Origin: Sipunculus nudus
Taxonomy: Eukaryota > Annelida > Sipuncula > Golfingiida > Sipunculidae
Assembly: GCA_026874595.1 (NCBI GenBank)
Contig: CM049310.1
Coordinates: 80,839,056 to 80,903,055 of the forward strand
Direction of reading: 5' to 3'
DNA: 64,000 bases
Of the stretch, positions 1 through 13,600 are shown one piece after another. The notes under the pieces are model-generated. The model ran no database searches, had not been told where the DNA came from, and saw only the letters and a list, made by a program, of their open reading frames with translations. Positions within the stretch are counted from its first letter, which is position 1; each line of letters opens with the position of its first letter. A program made the translations under genes and the position numbers.

Positions 1-413
1 TAACTCCGTAAATGATCTCAAGACCACTAGCTTTACGTGCACCGTAAAGGGGGATTTCCGTGTGTAAGCCAGGTTCAAATTGGTCTCTTTCAAGCAAGCT
101 CAGCGCTCTGGTGTATGTAATTCCAATGTTAATCAGTTTGAAAATTAATGCTAATTTCCATTAAAACATTTACAATAAATATCTTGAATGTCACACCAGA
201 ACGACTCAGTTTCGAGTACCCGTTGCTCCGTATCACCCAACAAACAAATCACACGAGATCGAACGGTATATCAAAGCGCTGGCAGACATTCATGAAGTTT
301 AACGGAGGTTGGATATTTGATATTGGATAATCAGGATCGAATAACTCTTCAAGTGATCTAAAGACCTCTAGCTTTTTGTGCACCAGTAGTGGGGATATCC
401 ATGCGTAAGCCAC
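1..413 (-). repeat. Two diverged copies of a coding-like segment
   Basis: On the minus strand the segment ending near 413 (GGCTTACGCATGGATATCC...) recurs near 93 (GGCTTACACACGGAAATCC...), about 70 bp at roughly three-quarters identity. The upper copy is preceded by an acceptor-like TTTTCAG and stays open for about 54 codons (VAYAWISPLLVHKKLEVF...) before TGA. The family is not recognised: it could be a duplicated exon, a pseudogene or a transposon piece. Confidence 0.35.
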
Positions 414-1303
414 CTGAAAAACGATCTCCCCGGGCAAAGCCCCGGATGTCACGCAAGCATGTACTGTGTACGGGTGTCGAGCTTCATGACAGGATTAAAT
501 CCCCCAGATATACTTTTCATATTCCTTTTCCAAACTGATTTAATATAAAAAAAACAACACAAGAATAGAAAATAATGTTTTTTATTCATGAAACTCCATG
601 GTTCACACGGATGAATGCAAAATCGGCGAGTGAATACTTGAGGCTTCTATTATGGCCCACTGCCGACGAGGCATCTTAACTTGTCAAGACCATAATTTCA
701 AAACTGCTGAAATCGACTGTTAAATTTCGGACTTCCACAAATTTAAATATTTTTTTCTGTACGAAATTTCACAGATTTTACGGTATATAAAATCATGATG
801 CAAAGCAAAATTAAGTCATGCTCAAAAGACTTGTGAAATTTTATATCCAGTTGATGGATGTAATTTCAATGTGATGTTTAAAAATAAAATGTGTAATTAC
901 TTTGCTGATACTCCACCATAACTGCCACTGGCAATTCTCATACAATGAGCATACTTAGTTATAGGGCAATCCATATAGCACTGCTCAGAAAAAAGCATAA
1001 CTGTTGAAATTTGGCAGCCTAAAGATGCAGAGACCAATTGCTATAACTCTGCATGACTGGAAGTGACCTAGGATAAACTAGATATTTCTGCTGAATGCCT
1101 TAATATCCCCAGATATCAGGCACTCGCCCTTTAAAATAGGCCCCCATTTTCTGAAGCATATATATATATTGACAATTTACAGGCTGAAGGTCACAGGAGT
1201 CAGGGTCAACTAAACTTTTAACTTGTTAAACCACTTGATTGAAACAATGTGTATCAAAAATGATTAACAATATGAAATGCTTCAGAAGATAAGGGTTAAC
1301 AAA

Positions 1304-1733
1304 TACTGTGGTTGCCTTTTTGTTTGCGAGGGTTTTAATTTCGCGATATTCGCGAATCGGAAATAATTGCGAAAATGAAACCCTCGGGAATAATTGGCCA
1401 ATGGAGTACGTCCTTCTTATTTAATGTAGCCAGTATTTGTATGGGAATAGATTAGAACAATGAGAATTGTTATAATAAGTTACATCCATGCAGGTATAGG
1501 GAAAACGTTCTCCTTAATTTTAACTAAACTACCTGTGCTTTGTGTTCGGGCCCATGTTATATGAGAAAAAATATCACAAACTCATGACTTATTCTTATTT
1601 TATAACACACATAGGTATGGCTTTACCAAATATTTGGGTTCTGGTGAGATCGCGAAAATGAAACCCTCGCGAAACATTAAAAATTGAAAAATCACGAAAT
1701 TTCAGCCTCGCGAATATGAAGACAACCACAGTA
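1304..1733. mobile_element. MITE with TA-flanked inverted ends
   Basis: Ends TACTGTGGTTG and CAACCACAGTA are perfect inverted repeats, and the next part (CTCGCGAA-type words) is also shared. TA termini and about 430 bp length fit a Tc1/mariner-type non-autonomous element. No transposase frame is present. Confidence 0.65.
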
Positions 1734-2787
1734 TCCTGTGTTTTCACTGATTTCACCTTGAAGTCCTTGGTCAAAGTCATCAATTTTTAAATATGTCAAC
1801 AATCTTCGTAGTATCAACAGGTTAATCAAATTGAGGAACATATTTTCAGTATAAATAATGTTGTAGGGTTCACAAAAGATCATATATTTGTACAGATTTT
1901 ACATTGTAGAAAAAAAATTCAAGGTCAGTAATTTTCAAAAATGTTTGAGATCTTTGTGGAAATAATTTGTGTGTCAAAGTTGAAGAAAAAAGAGGTGGTA
2001 CATCAAAAGTTATGGGGTTCACAAAAGTCCTAAATCTCAACAGATTGACATTGAAAACCAAGGTCACCACTATAGCAGATAAAAAATATTGATCTGTGTA
2101 GATTAAGGCTTAGCAGCCTGAATTCAGTAACAGAATTATTTGTCTGGGGTGGCCTTACAGGTCTTACCAACCCTGTGAGATGGTTGTTATGTGATTAATC
2201 ATGGATTTATTTACAATAACATGACCTCACACACAAAATTATACAGACGGCAGTTTCCCAATCACATCTGGCATCAAAAGTTACAAAACAAGTGGGGTTT
2301 CTGGCATATGTAATATATCTGTCCTTCAAACTTCAAAGTACCATGAAAAAGCAGAGAGCTCACGGAAGCTGGAGACAAGGCAGCACAAAACTCCATCACA
2401 AGGAATCACGGGATATAGATACGTAAATTAGAACATATGGTCCTGTCACAGAGTCACATTGTTCTATCAATGACAAACCACAAGCCTTCATCTCTAATCT
2501 AGACTGAGGGCGCCTAGACTACACAACCTGAAAAATACCATTACCAAGGGATGTTTTTTTGTCTCTGACAGCTAGTGGGGCCAAAAGATTTACTAGGAAG
2601 TGCATGCGTACTTGTAAGAATAGTACAGGAAACCTCCACATACTGAATGACTGCCGCTAAAAACCCTGTGCAAATACATGTACTATCATTGAGAATAATA
2701 TTAAATATGACCCAAGTAGCACTCCCCACAACTGATACAGTCCAAAGGAATGGTTTGTCAGAGATGGCACCAGCCGAAGTATTTATT

Positions 2788-3115
2788 TATAACCCTCTTT
2801 AATGGTTTATCAGAGGGTCTACCTCAAGTATAACCCTCCTGAATGGTTTATCAGAGGAACTGCCTCAAGTATAACCCTCATGTATGGTTTATCAGAGGAA
2901 CTGCCTCAAGTATAACCCTAATGAATGGTTTATCAGTGGACCCATCTTTCTTGACAATGGTTTTGAAATCAACTGACATACCCCATAAATATTCCTCCTG
3001 AATGGAAAATCAGTAGACCCATCCAAGGTATAACCCTCATGAATGGTTTAAAAGCAGACCCATCTGAGGTATAACCTTCATGAATGGTTTATCAGTAGAC
3101 CCATCTAAATTATGA
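2788..3115. repeat. 41-bp minisatellite
   Basis: TATAACCCTC recurs at 2788, 2829 and 2870, with a variant at 2911, each followed by AATGGTTTATCAGAGG and a TGCCTCAAG-like word. After a break near 2950 three more diverged units follow. Unit length is 41 bp. Confidence 0.75.
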
Positions 3116-4477
3116 CTAGAGTTTCTTTTTGCATCAGTTGCAAAAGCAGATAGATGTCTCCCATCATTGTGGGCCAATGAAAAAATGAGCAAGTATCAAG
3201 CACATTTGATCTTAAAGATCCAAATCAAGGTTACCAGTTTTCAAACTCATCTAAGAGCATGGTTAGAACAAGTTGTGTATCAAATTTAATATACCTCAAA
3301 AGTTATTGGTTCCCAATATATTTTTATTTTAGCTTATTTCAACTTGAAGGAGAAGGTCAAGGTAACAGTTTTCGAACTCATCCAAGATATTAGCAGAAAC
3401 AATTAAAACATTAAATATTCTGGAAAATATTGAATTGATTTAAAGTTATTGTGTTCACAAGAAATGACACAGACAACAGGAAAAGACGACATGCCGATGA
3501 TTGACCGAACACCATGTCTCCCATATAGGAGGGGGGCCATAATTTCTGAATGAACTACCATCATTTCAAGCCGTGAACTATATGACCCATGAAAGCATGT
3601 TTGTATGTGTTCAGAAATTCATCAGACATGATGATTTAATAGTATACTGCATAAAAACAGACTCTTTTTACAGTCTGGGTAGTGTTTGACAGTGAGATGA
3701 TGCCTATTAGGTTTGAGACACACATGGTGCTGTAAACAATTCTGAAAATTAACATTTGCTTCCTCATCATGATTTTGAGCTCAGATTTGGTTATGGTTCG
3801 TGCTGCCAATCTGACTTCTCCCATGACACCTTAACATGACAGCAGCAAAATTTGTTAAAGCTGTGACAAGCTCACTGTACACTGAACAGGTCATGACTGA
3901 ATTCACTTGTGGTTGGTAAAAATACTGATACAGATGGGAATATTATAAATCTAATGAATCGTAATAATAAAATCTGTGCCCTGAGATACTGCTAAATAAA
4001 CACCTCACCCACATATAGATACAAGTACCGGTACGGAAATTTAATGATATCATCATGACGTATCTGGCTATATTATTTGTTTTCCCTCTGTTACCATGAC
4101 AACCAGACCTCTTAAAGTCATGAACAATAAACTGACCACTGTCCAGGAAATGGACATCCCGCTTGTGTAGGAGGAGAGCTGGTCTGAAACGGGAGCCAGA
4201 GTGACGGGGTGTCTTGCTATAGGACCACTGCTACACATACCAGACGGCCATTATTAAGGTTTATATCATCCCACCGTAAGGAATCCTACATTCACAATGT
4301 GGTTAAAATGTTACCATTGACAGAACCCTGAGCTTTACACCATTTGACTACCTCCTTTGGTACTTCTATGTCATGCTTATAGAATCTAAAATACCTCACA
4401 AAAATATTGTCTGCAATATAGTCCATGACGACCATCAGGGTTCAGTTATATAACTGGACTTGCTGAGCACTTGCAGG

Positions 4478-4981
4478 GTTGGGGTCAAATACGTAATTAA
4501 ATCTGTATTTGTATTTAAATACAGTCTAAGTATGTATTTGTATTTATATTTGTATTTGTGTTGTGCAAAAAGATAATACTTGTATTTGCATTTGTATTTG
4601 ATCTCAATATTTGATGTATTTGATCAAATACTGTACAAATACATATGTATAAATGCATATTCATATCTGGTGATCATTTTAATAGTTTAACTACTACCTA
4701 ACTTCTGAACAACCCAAAAGAGAGCATCAAATCAAGTGTTTCAATTCTTCCTCTGTTCCTTAAATAAACACTAGTAGTTAATGAGCAGACTTTCTATTTA
4801 TGGTGCTGGAAAATAATAAATATTCTGTATAACCTACATTTGCGTATTTGTATTTGATGTTTTGTATTTGTATTTATCTTCACTCACTCATATTTGTATT
4901 TGTATTTGAAGGAGACCAGCTGTTGTATTTATATTTGTATTTTAAATCTATATTTGGCACAATGTTTTTACCCCAACCCTT
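4478..4981. mobile_element. hAT-like MITE with TATTTG subterminal arrays
   Basis: Left end CAGGGTTGGGGTCAAATAC and right end ACCCCAACCCT are inverted. Just inside lie arrays of GTATTTGTATTTG. Flanks AGCACTTG and AGCACTGC look like a decayed 8-bp target duplication. No transposase is encoded. Confidence 0.55.
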
Positions 4982-7202
4982 AGCACTGCCTTTCAATTTT
5001 GTTATTTATTTGTACTCTACAGGAGTGTTGGAATTGGTTGTAATTTGATGATTGATTTGAAAATGGGTTGAACTCTATCAACTGATAATGGGAGTAATTC
5101 AGTTGTTTGGGATCATGCAAACTAATCATGCAGAGCACACTTCTTTTGTATGTCCTGTGATCACTGATTTTTGTCTGACAAGTGAAAATTCATGCAGGGA
5201 AAGTAAAAGCTTGATGTTACTTGCTCAGCAGGGCTATCATTTTCAAAAGTTATTGTTGTTCTTTGCAATTCATTTCTTATTCTATTGATTCAATCATTTT
5301 CTAAGTCATAGCTTCAATTCCAATTCAATTTAAATTAAAACTGGCCCTATTAATATGTCTCATGAACCAGAATGCAGGCAGATTTAGTGCATGATATGAG
5401 TTCTGACTTTAATTTTCACCCAGAAGAAATGGAGATTTTCACCTCACCTTGGCCAAATAAACAATGCTGATCTTGCCTAGGAAGATTTTATTTTTGCCTG
5501 GATTGTAATCTGTCTATATGATGCCAGATGTTCTCAGGAATATTTCCTGCTTTGACTTAAGGTACAATTTTTTAATAATATTGATGAAATGAGACAAAAC
5601 AATACATACTGTAGTTGGCTTTATTTTGGCTTTTTTCTCACAAGGGTTTATAATTAAAATACTCAAAAATATAGGAAAATACTGTAGGTTCAGATAATAT
5701 CGCAGGCTTGAAATTTTGTGTGTTTTGTGCGAAAAGCATATCGTGAGCTGTTTGAACTTGTGGAAAGAGAAAGCAAATGTTAGCAATTCGTGGTTGATTA
5801 ATATTTACCTCTATGTAATGAAGACAAGAACATTATAATTGCAGGTAATACACCATTGGCTCAACTTAGTTGCTTTTCACATGGTGGGCCTGCACCATGA
5901 TCAATTGGTCAGTGATGCACAAATAAGCCTTGCCCAGCCTGAGCAAAACAAGGGAATTAATCAACCATGACAGACACATGCCGGCTGATTGTCAGCCTTG
6001 GGTTATCACACCCGATCACACCATGTCCACAGAAAATGGAATCCCTCATTTGATTTTTAACTATTTTTAAATCTTATATAAGGTGGTTGTAACATATAGT
6101 GCCTGTAAATTGGACTCAACATTTTCTGGGCCAACTATTAGGAGATATTTTTAAAAAAATTATAAATCAGTTTTCAGGACCGATCAGACAGGAATTTCAA
6201 TCACCTCAAAACTAGCCTGGCATAATTTGCATACTTGTATTCTGTGACGCTTACTTATGGGCCACATTTATATACAGCTATCAGCAATATTAAAAGAAAG
6301 TACTGCATGTCTAATTATAATGGCTCATTTTAATGTGCATAACTATATAGTCAGTAATATTTAGAAAAGGTGTTCTTTACATTCACTTCTCCGATAATAC
6401 AAATTAGTTTACAAGGCCCTTGTGTTTCAAGCCAATGGAAAGCCGTGCCGTGGTAACCATGGTCAAGAACATTGGAACATGGGTACTGTTGTTGTGTCTG
6501 AACTATGGCTTTGAGCAACAGAAATGTGGTCATAACATTTTTCATAAATATTTCAACTGAAATGTTGAAACTAAAGGGAAATGGGGAAATGTTTCAAGTT
6601 AAAAATAAAGTTTGATATTGTTTTATCATAGACAATAATCATCATTTTCATAGGCTGTGTCTGTGCAAAATTAGCAGAAATAATGGAATGGACAATACAA
6701 TATATATAAATCACGGAGGACTTCTAGTAAAGTACAGGAAAGGTAATTCAGCACATTTATTATATTTGCCAAGGACAGTCATATGGTCATGTACTTTTAC
6801 TGAAAATTCATCAGCAAGTGATTATAAGTTGACCTATATATGAAAGTCGATTAGCTGCTGTCAAGATCATTTTCGACCTATGATAATGACTGACGTCTGA
6901 TTTTTGATCTTTGGAATCATTAATATGTGGATTACGTTGATCCACAAAAAATGACAAAAATAAAATCCCAACTTATATTTTTGATTCTTCAGTACTAGAA
7001 TAGCTAAAATGAGACTCTGCACATTAGACACCCCCATACCATAGGTGAACAGTCACTTACGTTGGTATCTCATGTGCAGTTTGTGCATGTTTTTCAAGTT
7101 AGTATATATACAGGTCAAAGGCATATGATTTATAAGAATTATAAATAAACTAGCTGATAAACCTGGTATACCTGGTTTTTACAGGGGTTGGGGAAATGTA
7201 TT

Positions 7203-7306
7203 TACTGAGATGAGGATTGTTGGCTCATTTTTTGTATTAACTGAGATGAGGATTGTTGGCTCATTTTTTGTATGAACGGAGATGAGGATTGTTGGCTCAT
7301 TTTTTT
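7203..7306. repeat. 36-bp tandem repeat, three units
   Basis: GAGATGAGGATTGTTGGCTC followed by ATTTTTT occurs three times in a row with 36-bp spacing. Confidence 0.75.
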
Positions 7307-7498
7307 ATTCTAAAAGTTAAAAGAAAATATATATTTTCAGTGGGATACGGTCTCAATAAGATATGTGCAAATATTTTTATTCATTCATTTTGTGGTGCTG
7401 TGCTCGTGGCAAGAAATTAACACATTGGTATGTTTACCATGAAGACCTGGTCAGTGATGATGTTTACCTTTGCTAACCGGAAAATATGTCAAGTCCTA

Positions 7499-7650
7499 GA
7501 TCGTGATCTGGACGGATCTCAGATCGGTTCAGCCCAAATTTCAATCACAGTTCAGGCCGGCCTAAACTGCGATTGCAATCCAGGCTGGCCAGATCTTAGA
7601 TCTGTCAATCTAGATTGCGATCGCAGTTTGGGCCTTTCAGATTTTCGTAA
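7499..7650. repeat. Overlapping imperfect palindromes
   Basis: GC-rich patch with several alternative inverted repeats. One is centred on AGGCCGGCCT at 7554-7563 with arms of about 32 bp. Another pairs GGCCTAAACTGCGATTGC near 7557 with the complement of GCGATCGCAGTTTGGGCC near 7617. The open frame across it is probably not a gene. Confidence 0.55.
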
Positions 7651-7881
7651 TCTGTGACTGATTACAATTCAATTTATTGTCAGAAATATAAATAGGAAGG
7701 CATGAAAGATGATATAATTTAAGTTTTAAGGCAAGGAAGCTGTTCCTGAAGAAAGAAGTGGAAATATGCATACCTCGTTAGTAGCAGAAGAGTACCCAAG
7801 AAGAGTCCAGGAGTTCCGTACCCCCCCTTTTCAGCCATTTTGTTAATCATTTTGGACCAATTTTTAAGGCCTGGATATTCA

Positions 7882-7898
7882 CCCCCCCCCCCCCCCCC
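7882..7898. repeat. 17-base C run
   Basis: Uninterrupted C run, with more C after a single A. It explains the glycine-rich open frame on the minus strand. Confidence 0.9.
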
Positions 7899-8562
7899 AC
7901 CCCCAGAAAAGCATCCCCTTGTAAACAAAATCTGTCCAAATAGATTCTTGCCAGGCAGTCTTTGGAGTTCTTTTGCCCTTATCAAACCCTGACAGTTTAA
8001 TTCTCCCAGTTTACCAAAACCACTCATGGGGGCTGCCATTTATCATTCACACTAAAACCTGGATGTCACAGGTCGCATGTAAAAAAGTATGGGTATACCC
8101 CTAGATATATAAATAACATTAAATCTTTTATATGATTTTGTTAAAATGAAAAAAAATTCAATGTTCCTTTGGATTTTTTTTTTAAAGTTGCAGAGATAAA
8201 ATGTACATATTATAAAATTTAAGTGAGGAAAAATTATCCTGTGCTTTTACCACAGAGATCAAATAATGCTCTTTGTGTTGGTTTCTGTATACCCAGATCA
8301 CAAGAGTGGAACCCATGTACACAGCACAGGAAAGGGTAAAGCTGAGATTCATATACACAGAATGTGGATCAAGCATGGGAAATGTGGATAAAAATCCATA
8401 CTGACTAAATAAGTAAAGTGAGAATAAGTATGCCATCATGCAGCATGCAGAATGCCTTTCTGGCATAATGAATATTACATGTAGTTATATTTGCTGGTTG
8501 CGCATGGTATCAGGGAGTGACACATTGAATTTGAAAGTAGATGCATGTTGCCTTGCTGGTAC

Positions 8563-10176
8563 CAGGGTTGGGTTTTAGGCTGCCCAAAACCTGTTTTCGG
8601 CAGGGCAGAGAAAACCTGCCTTTAACTGCCTAAAATAGGTTATAACCTGCCTAAAACTGCCTTTAACTGCCTAAAACCTTACTTACCCTCAATTATGACT
8701 TGCAGTTTAACTATGTTTTATTGTTAAACAGCTAAATGCCGCAAAGATATATGCTCAACACTTTATTATGAGGAACACTTTATTAAATTTAAACAAATAA
8801 ACCATGATACATAAAAAAGCAACAAATGAATACAACACTACTTCAGGTTTTCCATATGAACACAGTTCTCTGACAGTTATAGATTGTATCCATAAATCAT
8901 GTTCTGAGGTCTTCCCCCTCCATTACTGCTATATCTGCCAATTTATAAAAGAATGCTCATACTGTAAGCTTAAAACCAGACACTTTAATTGGCTTTTTGA
9001 TCACAAGGGACAAAATTTTGTGAAATATGCGGAAGAAGTTTTCTTGAAACTAAAAATTTGTTTCATTTACACTGATGAATAGTCCTATACAATGTAGTCT
9101 CACTAACATATCATGTAAACATGTTTTGTATGCCTGTAGCTTCAAAGAGCATTCATAAAGCTTCAAAAACTTCAAAAAGCAAAAGATTGATTATAAAAAT
9201 TATAACAGATATTTTATGCTAGCTATAAACTAAAAATATAATATTATCTTTTAAATGATCTGATAATGAACAAGACTATTCCACTAGTTTATTTCCATAG
9301 GTAGGTCATCCCTTGTCAAATTTTAAGATTTTGTGCACATTCTTGTCTATATAATGATGGAAATGCTCTGTTAACTGTATGGTGAGATTGTGAAAATGGA
9401 ACTCTCATGAAACACTATAATTAGTATAAAACTAAAAAGTGCAAAAATATATTGCAGTGAATATTTTGCAAACCACAGAATATTCATAATCACTTTTGGG
9501 CTATGTTCAACCTAAAGGCCTACATGTCATGGTCAGGGGTCCTGACTGCATCACTCAGTAAAAAGTTTGACTCCAGAACATTTTTCAGGGTGGGGGCTTT
9601 GATTGCATCATCCTAGTCATGAATGAAAGTTCACATGAACATCAACTAGGACACAGTAGTAGGACTTAAGACCATTGGGTCTTATGACGCCATCACCCTG
9701 ATAAATAGTAATTAACTGGTCTAATCAAGCATGGCCTCCCCTCTGATACCCTGCCTTACTAGAGGCATACTGGAGGTACTCAAGGTAGCAGGGCACTCAT
9801 CATGAAACCCAGAGGTTCCTGATAATGAAATTCCCTTGGCAAATGAAACTATGTCCCAAACTAACATGGTGTCATGATCAAGAAACCTATTATATACAGG
9901 CTCTTTGAAAACTGCATGATGCCAGCCAACAGGAAACATGCATTACTAATACCTAAAACCTTCCAGAATCCAAGCAAAGCCCTGTGACTGCATCACCTCA
10001 GTATTGATACCATCACCTTGGTATTTTTATAGATTTTAAGCAAAAATTTTAAACAAATGTAGGTTTTAGGCACTTTTGGTTCCTAAAACCTGCCTAAAAC
10101 CTGTTTTTAGGCGGGGCAGTTTTAACCAGGTTATAACCTATGGTTAAAACCTTCCTGCCTAAAACTTGCCAACCCT
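8563..10176. mobile_element. Putative hAT-like element with CCTAAAAC subterminal arrays
   Basis: CAGGGTTGGGTTTTAGG near 8563 and CTAAAACTTGCCAACCCTAG near 10160 form imperfect inverted ends. Both flank arrays of TGCCTAAAACCTGCC-like words (8570-8680; 10080-10165). No clear target duplication was seen, so the ends are approximate. No transposase frame was recognised. Confidence 0.45.
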
Positions 10177-10303
10177 AGCCAGTGCATGTGAAATCTCTCA
10201 ACATGCATTCCCCTTGCTGCATTGCGTGCACATAGATTCTTCACTTAAGTTGCAAAAGTTGAACCCACTAAACATGAAAATTGCTTGTTTTTATCATACT
10301 CAC

Positions 10304-10613
10304 CAAACAGTGGTCTGGGGTCATCGCTGTCCTCAGCGCCCTCTGCCAGAAGTTCAAGCATCACCTCAAGCCACGATTCCTGATCCTCCTTCGAATCACA
10401 CATGATCGAAAAACAATCATCTTTGGTGTAGAGTGCTATGGCATGTTTGTGTTTAGTGTCTGATTTTTTGTTGATATTAAAACAAGCTCGGATAGGGATC
10501 GTCCGTTTTGCAGGTCCTCCAGTGCGAAATTTTTTCTCACTATCGTAGTACTCGAGACGAGCCTGCCCAGTCTGACCGTCCTGCCATAAAACAAACCATT
10601 TTTTCCTCTGCGT
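10304..10613 (-). CDS. IRS: IRS PH-domain exon
   Basis: Exon of 310 bases with a TTTTCAG acceptor (ct at 10614-10615 on the plus strand) and a GTGAGT donor just below 10304; phase 0 in, phase 1 out. It encodes about 103 residues from TQRKKWFVLWQDG to EDSDDPRPLF. The order KKWFVL, ARLEYYDSEKKF, AKRTIPI, CFNINKKSD, HAIALYTKDD, then the invariant C-terminal-helix tryptophan in ESWLEVMLELL, is that of an IRS PH domain. The acidic EDSDDPRPLF linker would lead to the PTB domain. Base composition and codon use stand out from the flanking repeats. Confidence 0.93.
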
Positions 10614-13600
10614 CTGAAAAATATATTAAAATACATTTTATTGTTAGAAAACATTAAATATATTGTAAAAGAACTCACTGTTGGCACCTGTGCTAATATA
10701 GATTCTGAGATTCCAACAAGTGACCCATGGACCATGGCACTCAGCTGATGACCACATTATGCCCTAATAATAATATCACCCAAGATGGGGGTTCTATTAA
10801 TATTTAACCAAAGTGTGGTTATGTTGTTGCAGGGTGCTGTTTTTTGAAAACTTTAAAAACTCTCTTGAATGATATGAAAAATATATATTTTATTAAAAAA
10901 TGCTCATATATATATATATATTTATATAAACGCTTACAATCAATGCAAATATTTTCTCAATACTCAACCATATTAAAATTGAAGGTCCAACTCCTCTCTG
11001 GCCAATTCTTTGAAATGACCGTTTATGATCTTGAAATGATGGGAATGATGCCACAGGTGTGCTAAGGGGTTAATTTTCCATGTTTTTTTATAAATCTTGA
11101 GGAGTTTGACATTATTTGAGAGATATCTTTAGGAATCTACAGATCAACATCTATTAGAAACAAATACTCCTTTCACACAGCAAATGCAAAACTGTTTCAA
11201 ACTGTTTTGAATGCAAATTTATTTATAAACTTCATTTATTTTACATGGATTGTACAACTAGTTATAATAACTAATACGAGGCATTCTCAATGGCATAGAT
11301 GTTGGCGCTCAATAGTTGGTAAGGGTTGAGGAAACTGGAGGACCCGGAGAAAACCACCGAACTTGGACGGGCCACTACAACCCATCCTCATAGCCACACC
11401 GGGAATCAAACCTGAGTCGCTAGCTTAGAAGGCAAAGCGTTTTACCACTCAGAGTTCACATGTAAATTCAAAGTGTTTTCGAACCATTTTAAATAGCCAA
11501 ATTGGTTTGAAACCAGCTCAGGAGGTGGTTTCAATGAGAACCAGATTATCCACTTCAAAACGGTTTAGACCAAGTTTTGAAGCAGCAACTGAATCACAGA
11601 ACATGTGCGAATGCTTGTGTCACTATGTTGTCACATTGATCCACATGTGATTGTAAATGTACATCTCATGCACTGGTGCCAAATGCCTGAGTGAATGCAC
11701 AATTAGATTTGAAAATGAATTGACTAATCAGCTTTGAGCAAAACGTTTTAAAACTCTTTTGTGTATGAGGGGTATATGCCATCAGGTCTTGCTTTTCCAT
11801 TAGGACATATACAAGTCAAGTTTGAAATCCATACATTATTAAAAGAAGATATTATCATCCAGAAACTAATTTTTGGACAGATGGCTCCTGTGACCTTCAC
11901 CTTTGACCTTGTGGCCACAAAATTTATAGGGTTCTTCCTCTCTTGGCAGGTGAACTATATGTACAAGATGAAAGATCTGAGATGAATTGTCTGACTGAAA
12001 ATGAATCCTTAATCTGTTTAAAGAGGTTTCCTGTGACCTTGACCTTTGACCTCATGACCCCAAAATCAATTCGGGTCTTGCTTTTCCAATGGATCAAATA
12101 CAAGTCAAGTTTGAAATCCATACATCAATAAAAGCAGGAATTATCATCCAGAAACTAATTTTTGGACAGATAGCTCCTGTGACCTTCACCTTTGACCTTG
12201 TGAACTCAAAATTGATTGGGGTCTTCCACTCTTGGCAGGTGAATTATATGTGCAAGATGAAAGATCTGAGATGAAAGGTTTGGCTGAAAATGCAGCCACA
12301 TCTTTTTAAAGATGTGTCCTCTGACCTTGACCTTTGACCTCATGACCCCAAAAACAATTCAGGTCTTGCTTTTCCAATGGGTCAAATACAAGTCAAGTTT
12401 GAAATCCATACATCAATAAAAGTAGGAATTATCATCCAGACACTAATTTTTGGACAGATAGCTCCTGTGGCCTTGGCCTTTGACCTTGTGACCCCAAAAT
12501 TTATATGGATCATCCACTATTGGCAAGTGAGCTATATATTCAAGATGGAAGACCTAGGATGAAAGTTTAGCTTAAAATGCATCCACAGTATCTTTTAAAA
12601 TGCCAGTCCAGTGACCTTGACCTTTGACCTCATGACCCTAGAACCTATAGGGTTCTTACTTTAGTGGTGGGCCATACATGTCATGTTTGAAATCCATATG
12701 GCTATCAACACTGGAGATATCATAAGAAGTGTGTGATTTTTCACCATATATGGCAATATTCAAGGTCAAGGCCACTATCATAGGAAAGGTCATGACCCCA
12801 ATTTAAATAAACATCATCCCATAACCCATACCTATGTATAGCCATAATATAAAAGAAATCTGTCCATTAGTTTTTGACTTATAATGCTCACAGTACTGTA
12901 AGGTGGCAATTTTGGGGGTATTAAACGGCACGAAAACAAGTAAAGAATAATACCAAGTTTGGTAAAGTTCCGTGAAATATTTTTTGAGTTATCGCGCCAA
13001 CAAGATTTATATGCGGCGGCCGTGGCGGCGGGACCGGTATGAAAACATAGTATCCCACGACTTTGTCTGGGGATACAAATATATTCATGAATGCATTCAT
13101 GAATACATTTTGAAAGTATCTGCGCTGGTATTCAAATGCTTTCATTTTTACCTGAATTCCGAATCTTATGCAATAAAATTTTTTAATGCAGTACATATTC
13201 ATATTCGTATTCAAATACATTTGCAAAGCATTCGCACCATGTCTAGTATTTATTCAGTTTAAGCCAAACAATGATGTTGAGAATCCAGAATATACAAAAT
13301 TCACAAATTTAAATAATGTTCATAAGAACCTGGTTTTATGGCTTTTATTTATATTAAAAAAAATTAATGTAATATATTCACATTGGACTACTTTCACATC
13401 AATCTACACACTAGACACAGTAGGAATCTAGATTAATATTATCAACTGCATCTTTGTCTATCATTAATTTCCTTCATATGATCCCTAATGATTAGTAATG
13501 AATTAATATGATTTATTTTTTTATCATTAAAATTTCACTGAAAAATACCATAGGTGACTGCATGGTGTTATTTGGAATAACATTGACATTGACATTCTAT

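Noticed and set aside
4040-4235. Long open stretch on the minus strand without a start (KTPRHSGSRFRPALLLHKRD...)
   Set aside because: A neighbouring frame is also open, no family was recognised and no donor was evident, so it is not supported as an exon.
7719-8039. 106-codon minus-strand frame starting MAAPMSGFG with a glycine run
   Set aside because: The glycine run comes from a C homopolymer. There are no splice sites or family features, so it is probably chance or repeat-derived.
9721-9939. 72-codon minus-strand frame MFPVGWHHAVF... as a possible IRS PTB exon
   Set aside because: It lacks the PTB landmarks (W-V-x-P-x-GLG and YRLCL) and splice phases do not fit. It lies inside a putative transposon.
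10436-10735. Minus-strand frame starting MVHGSLVGISES over the PH exon
   Set aside because: It is a shifted frame of the IRS PH exon; the correct frame gives the PH domain.
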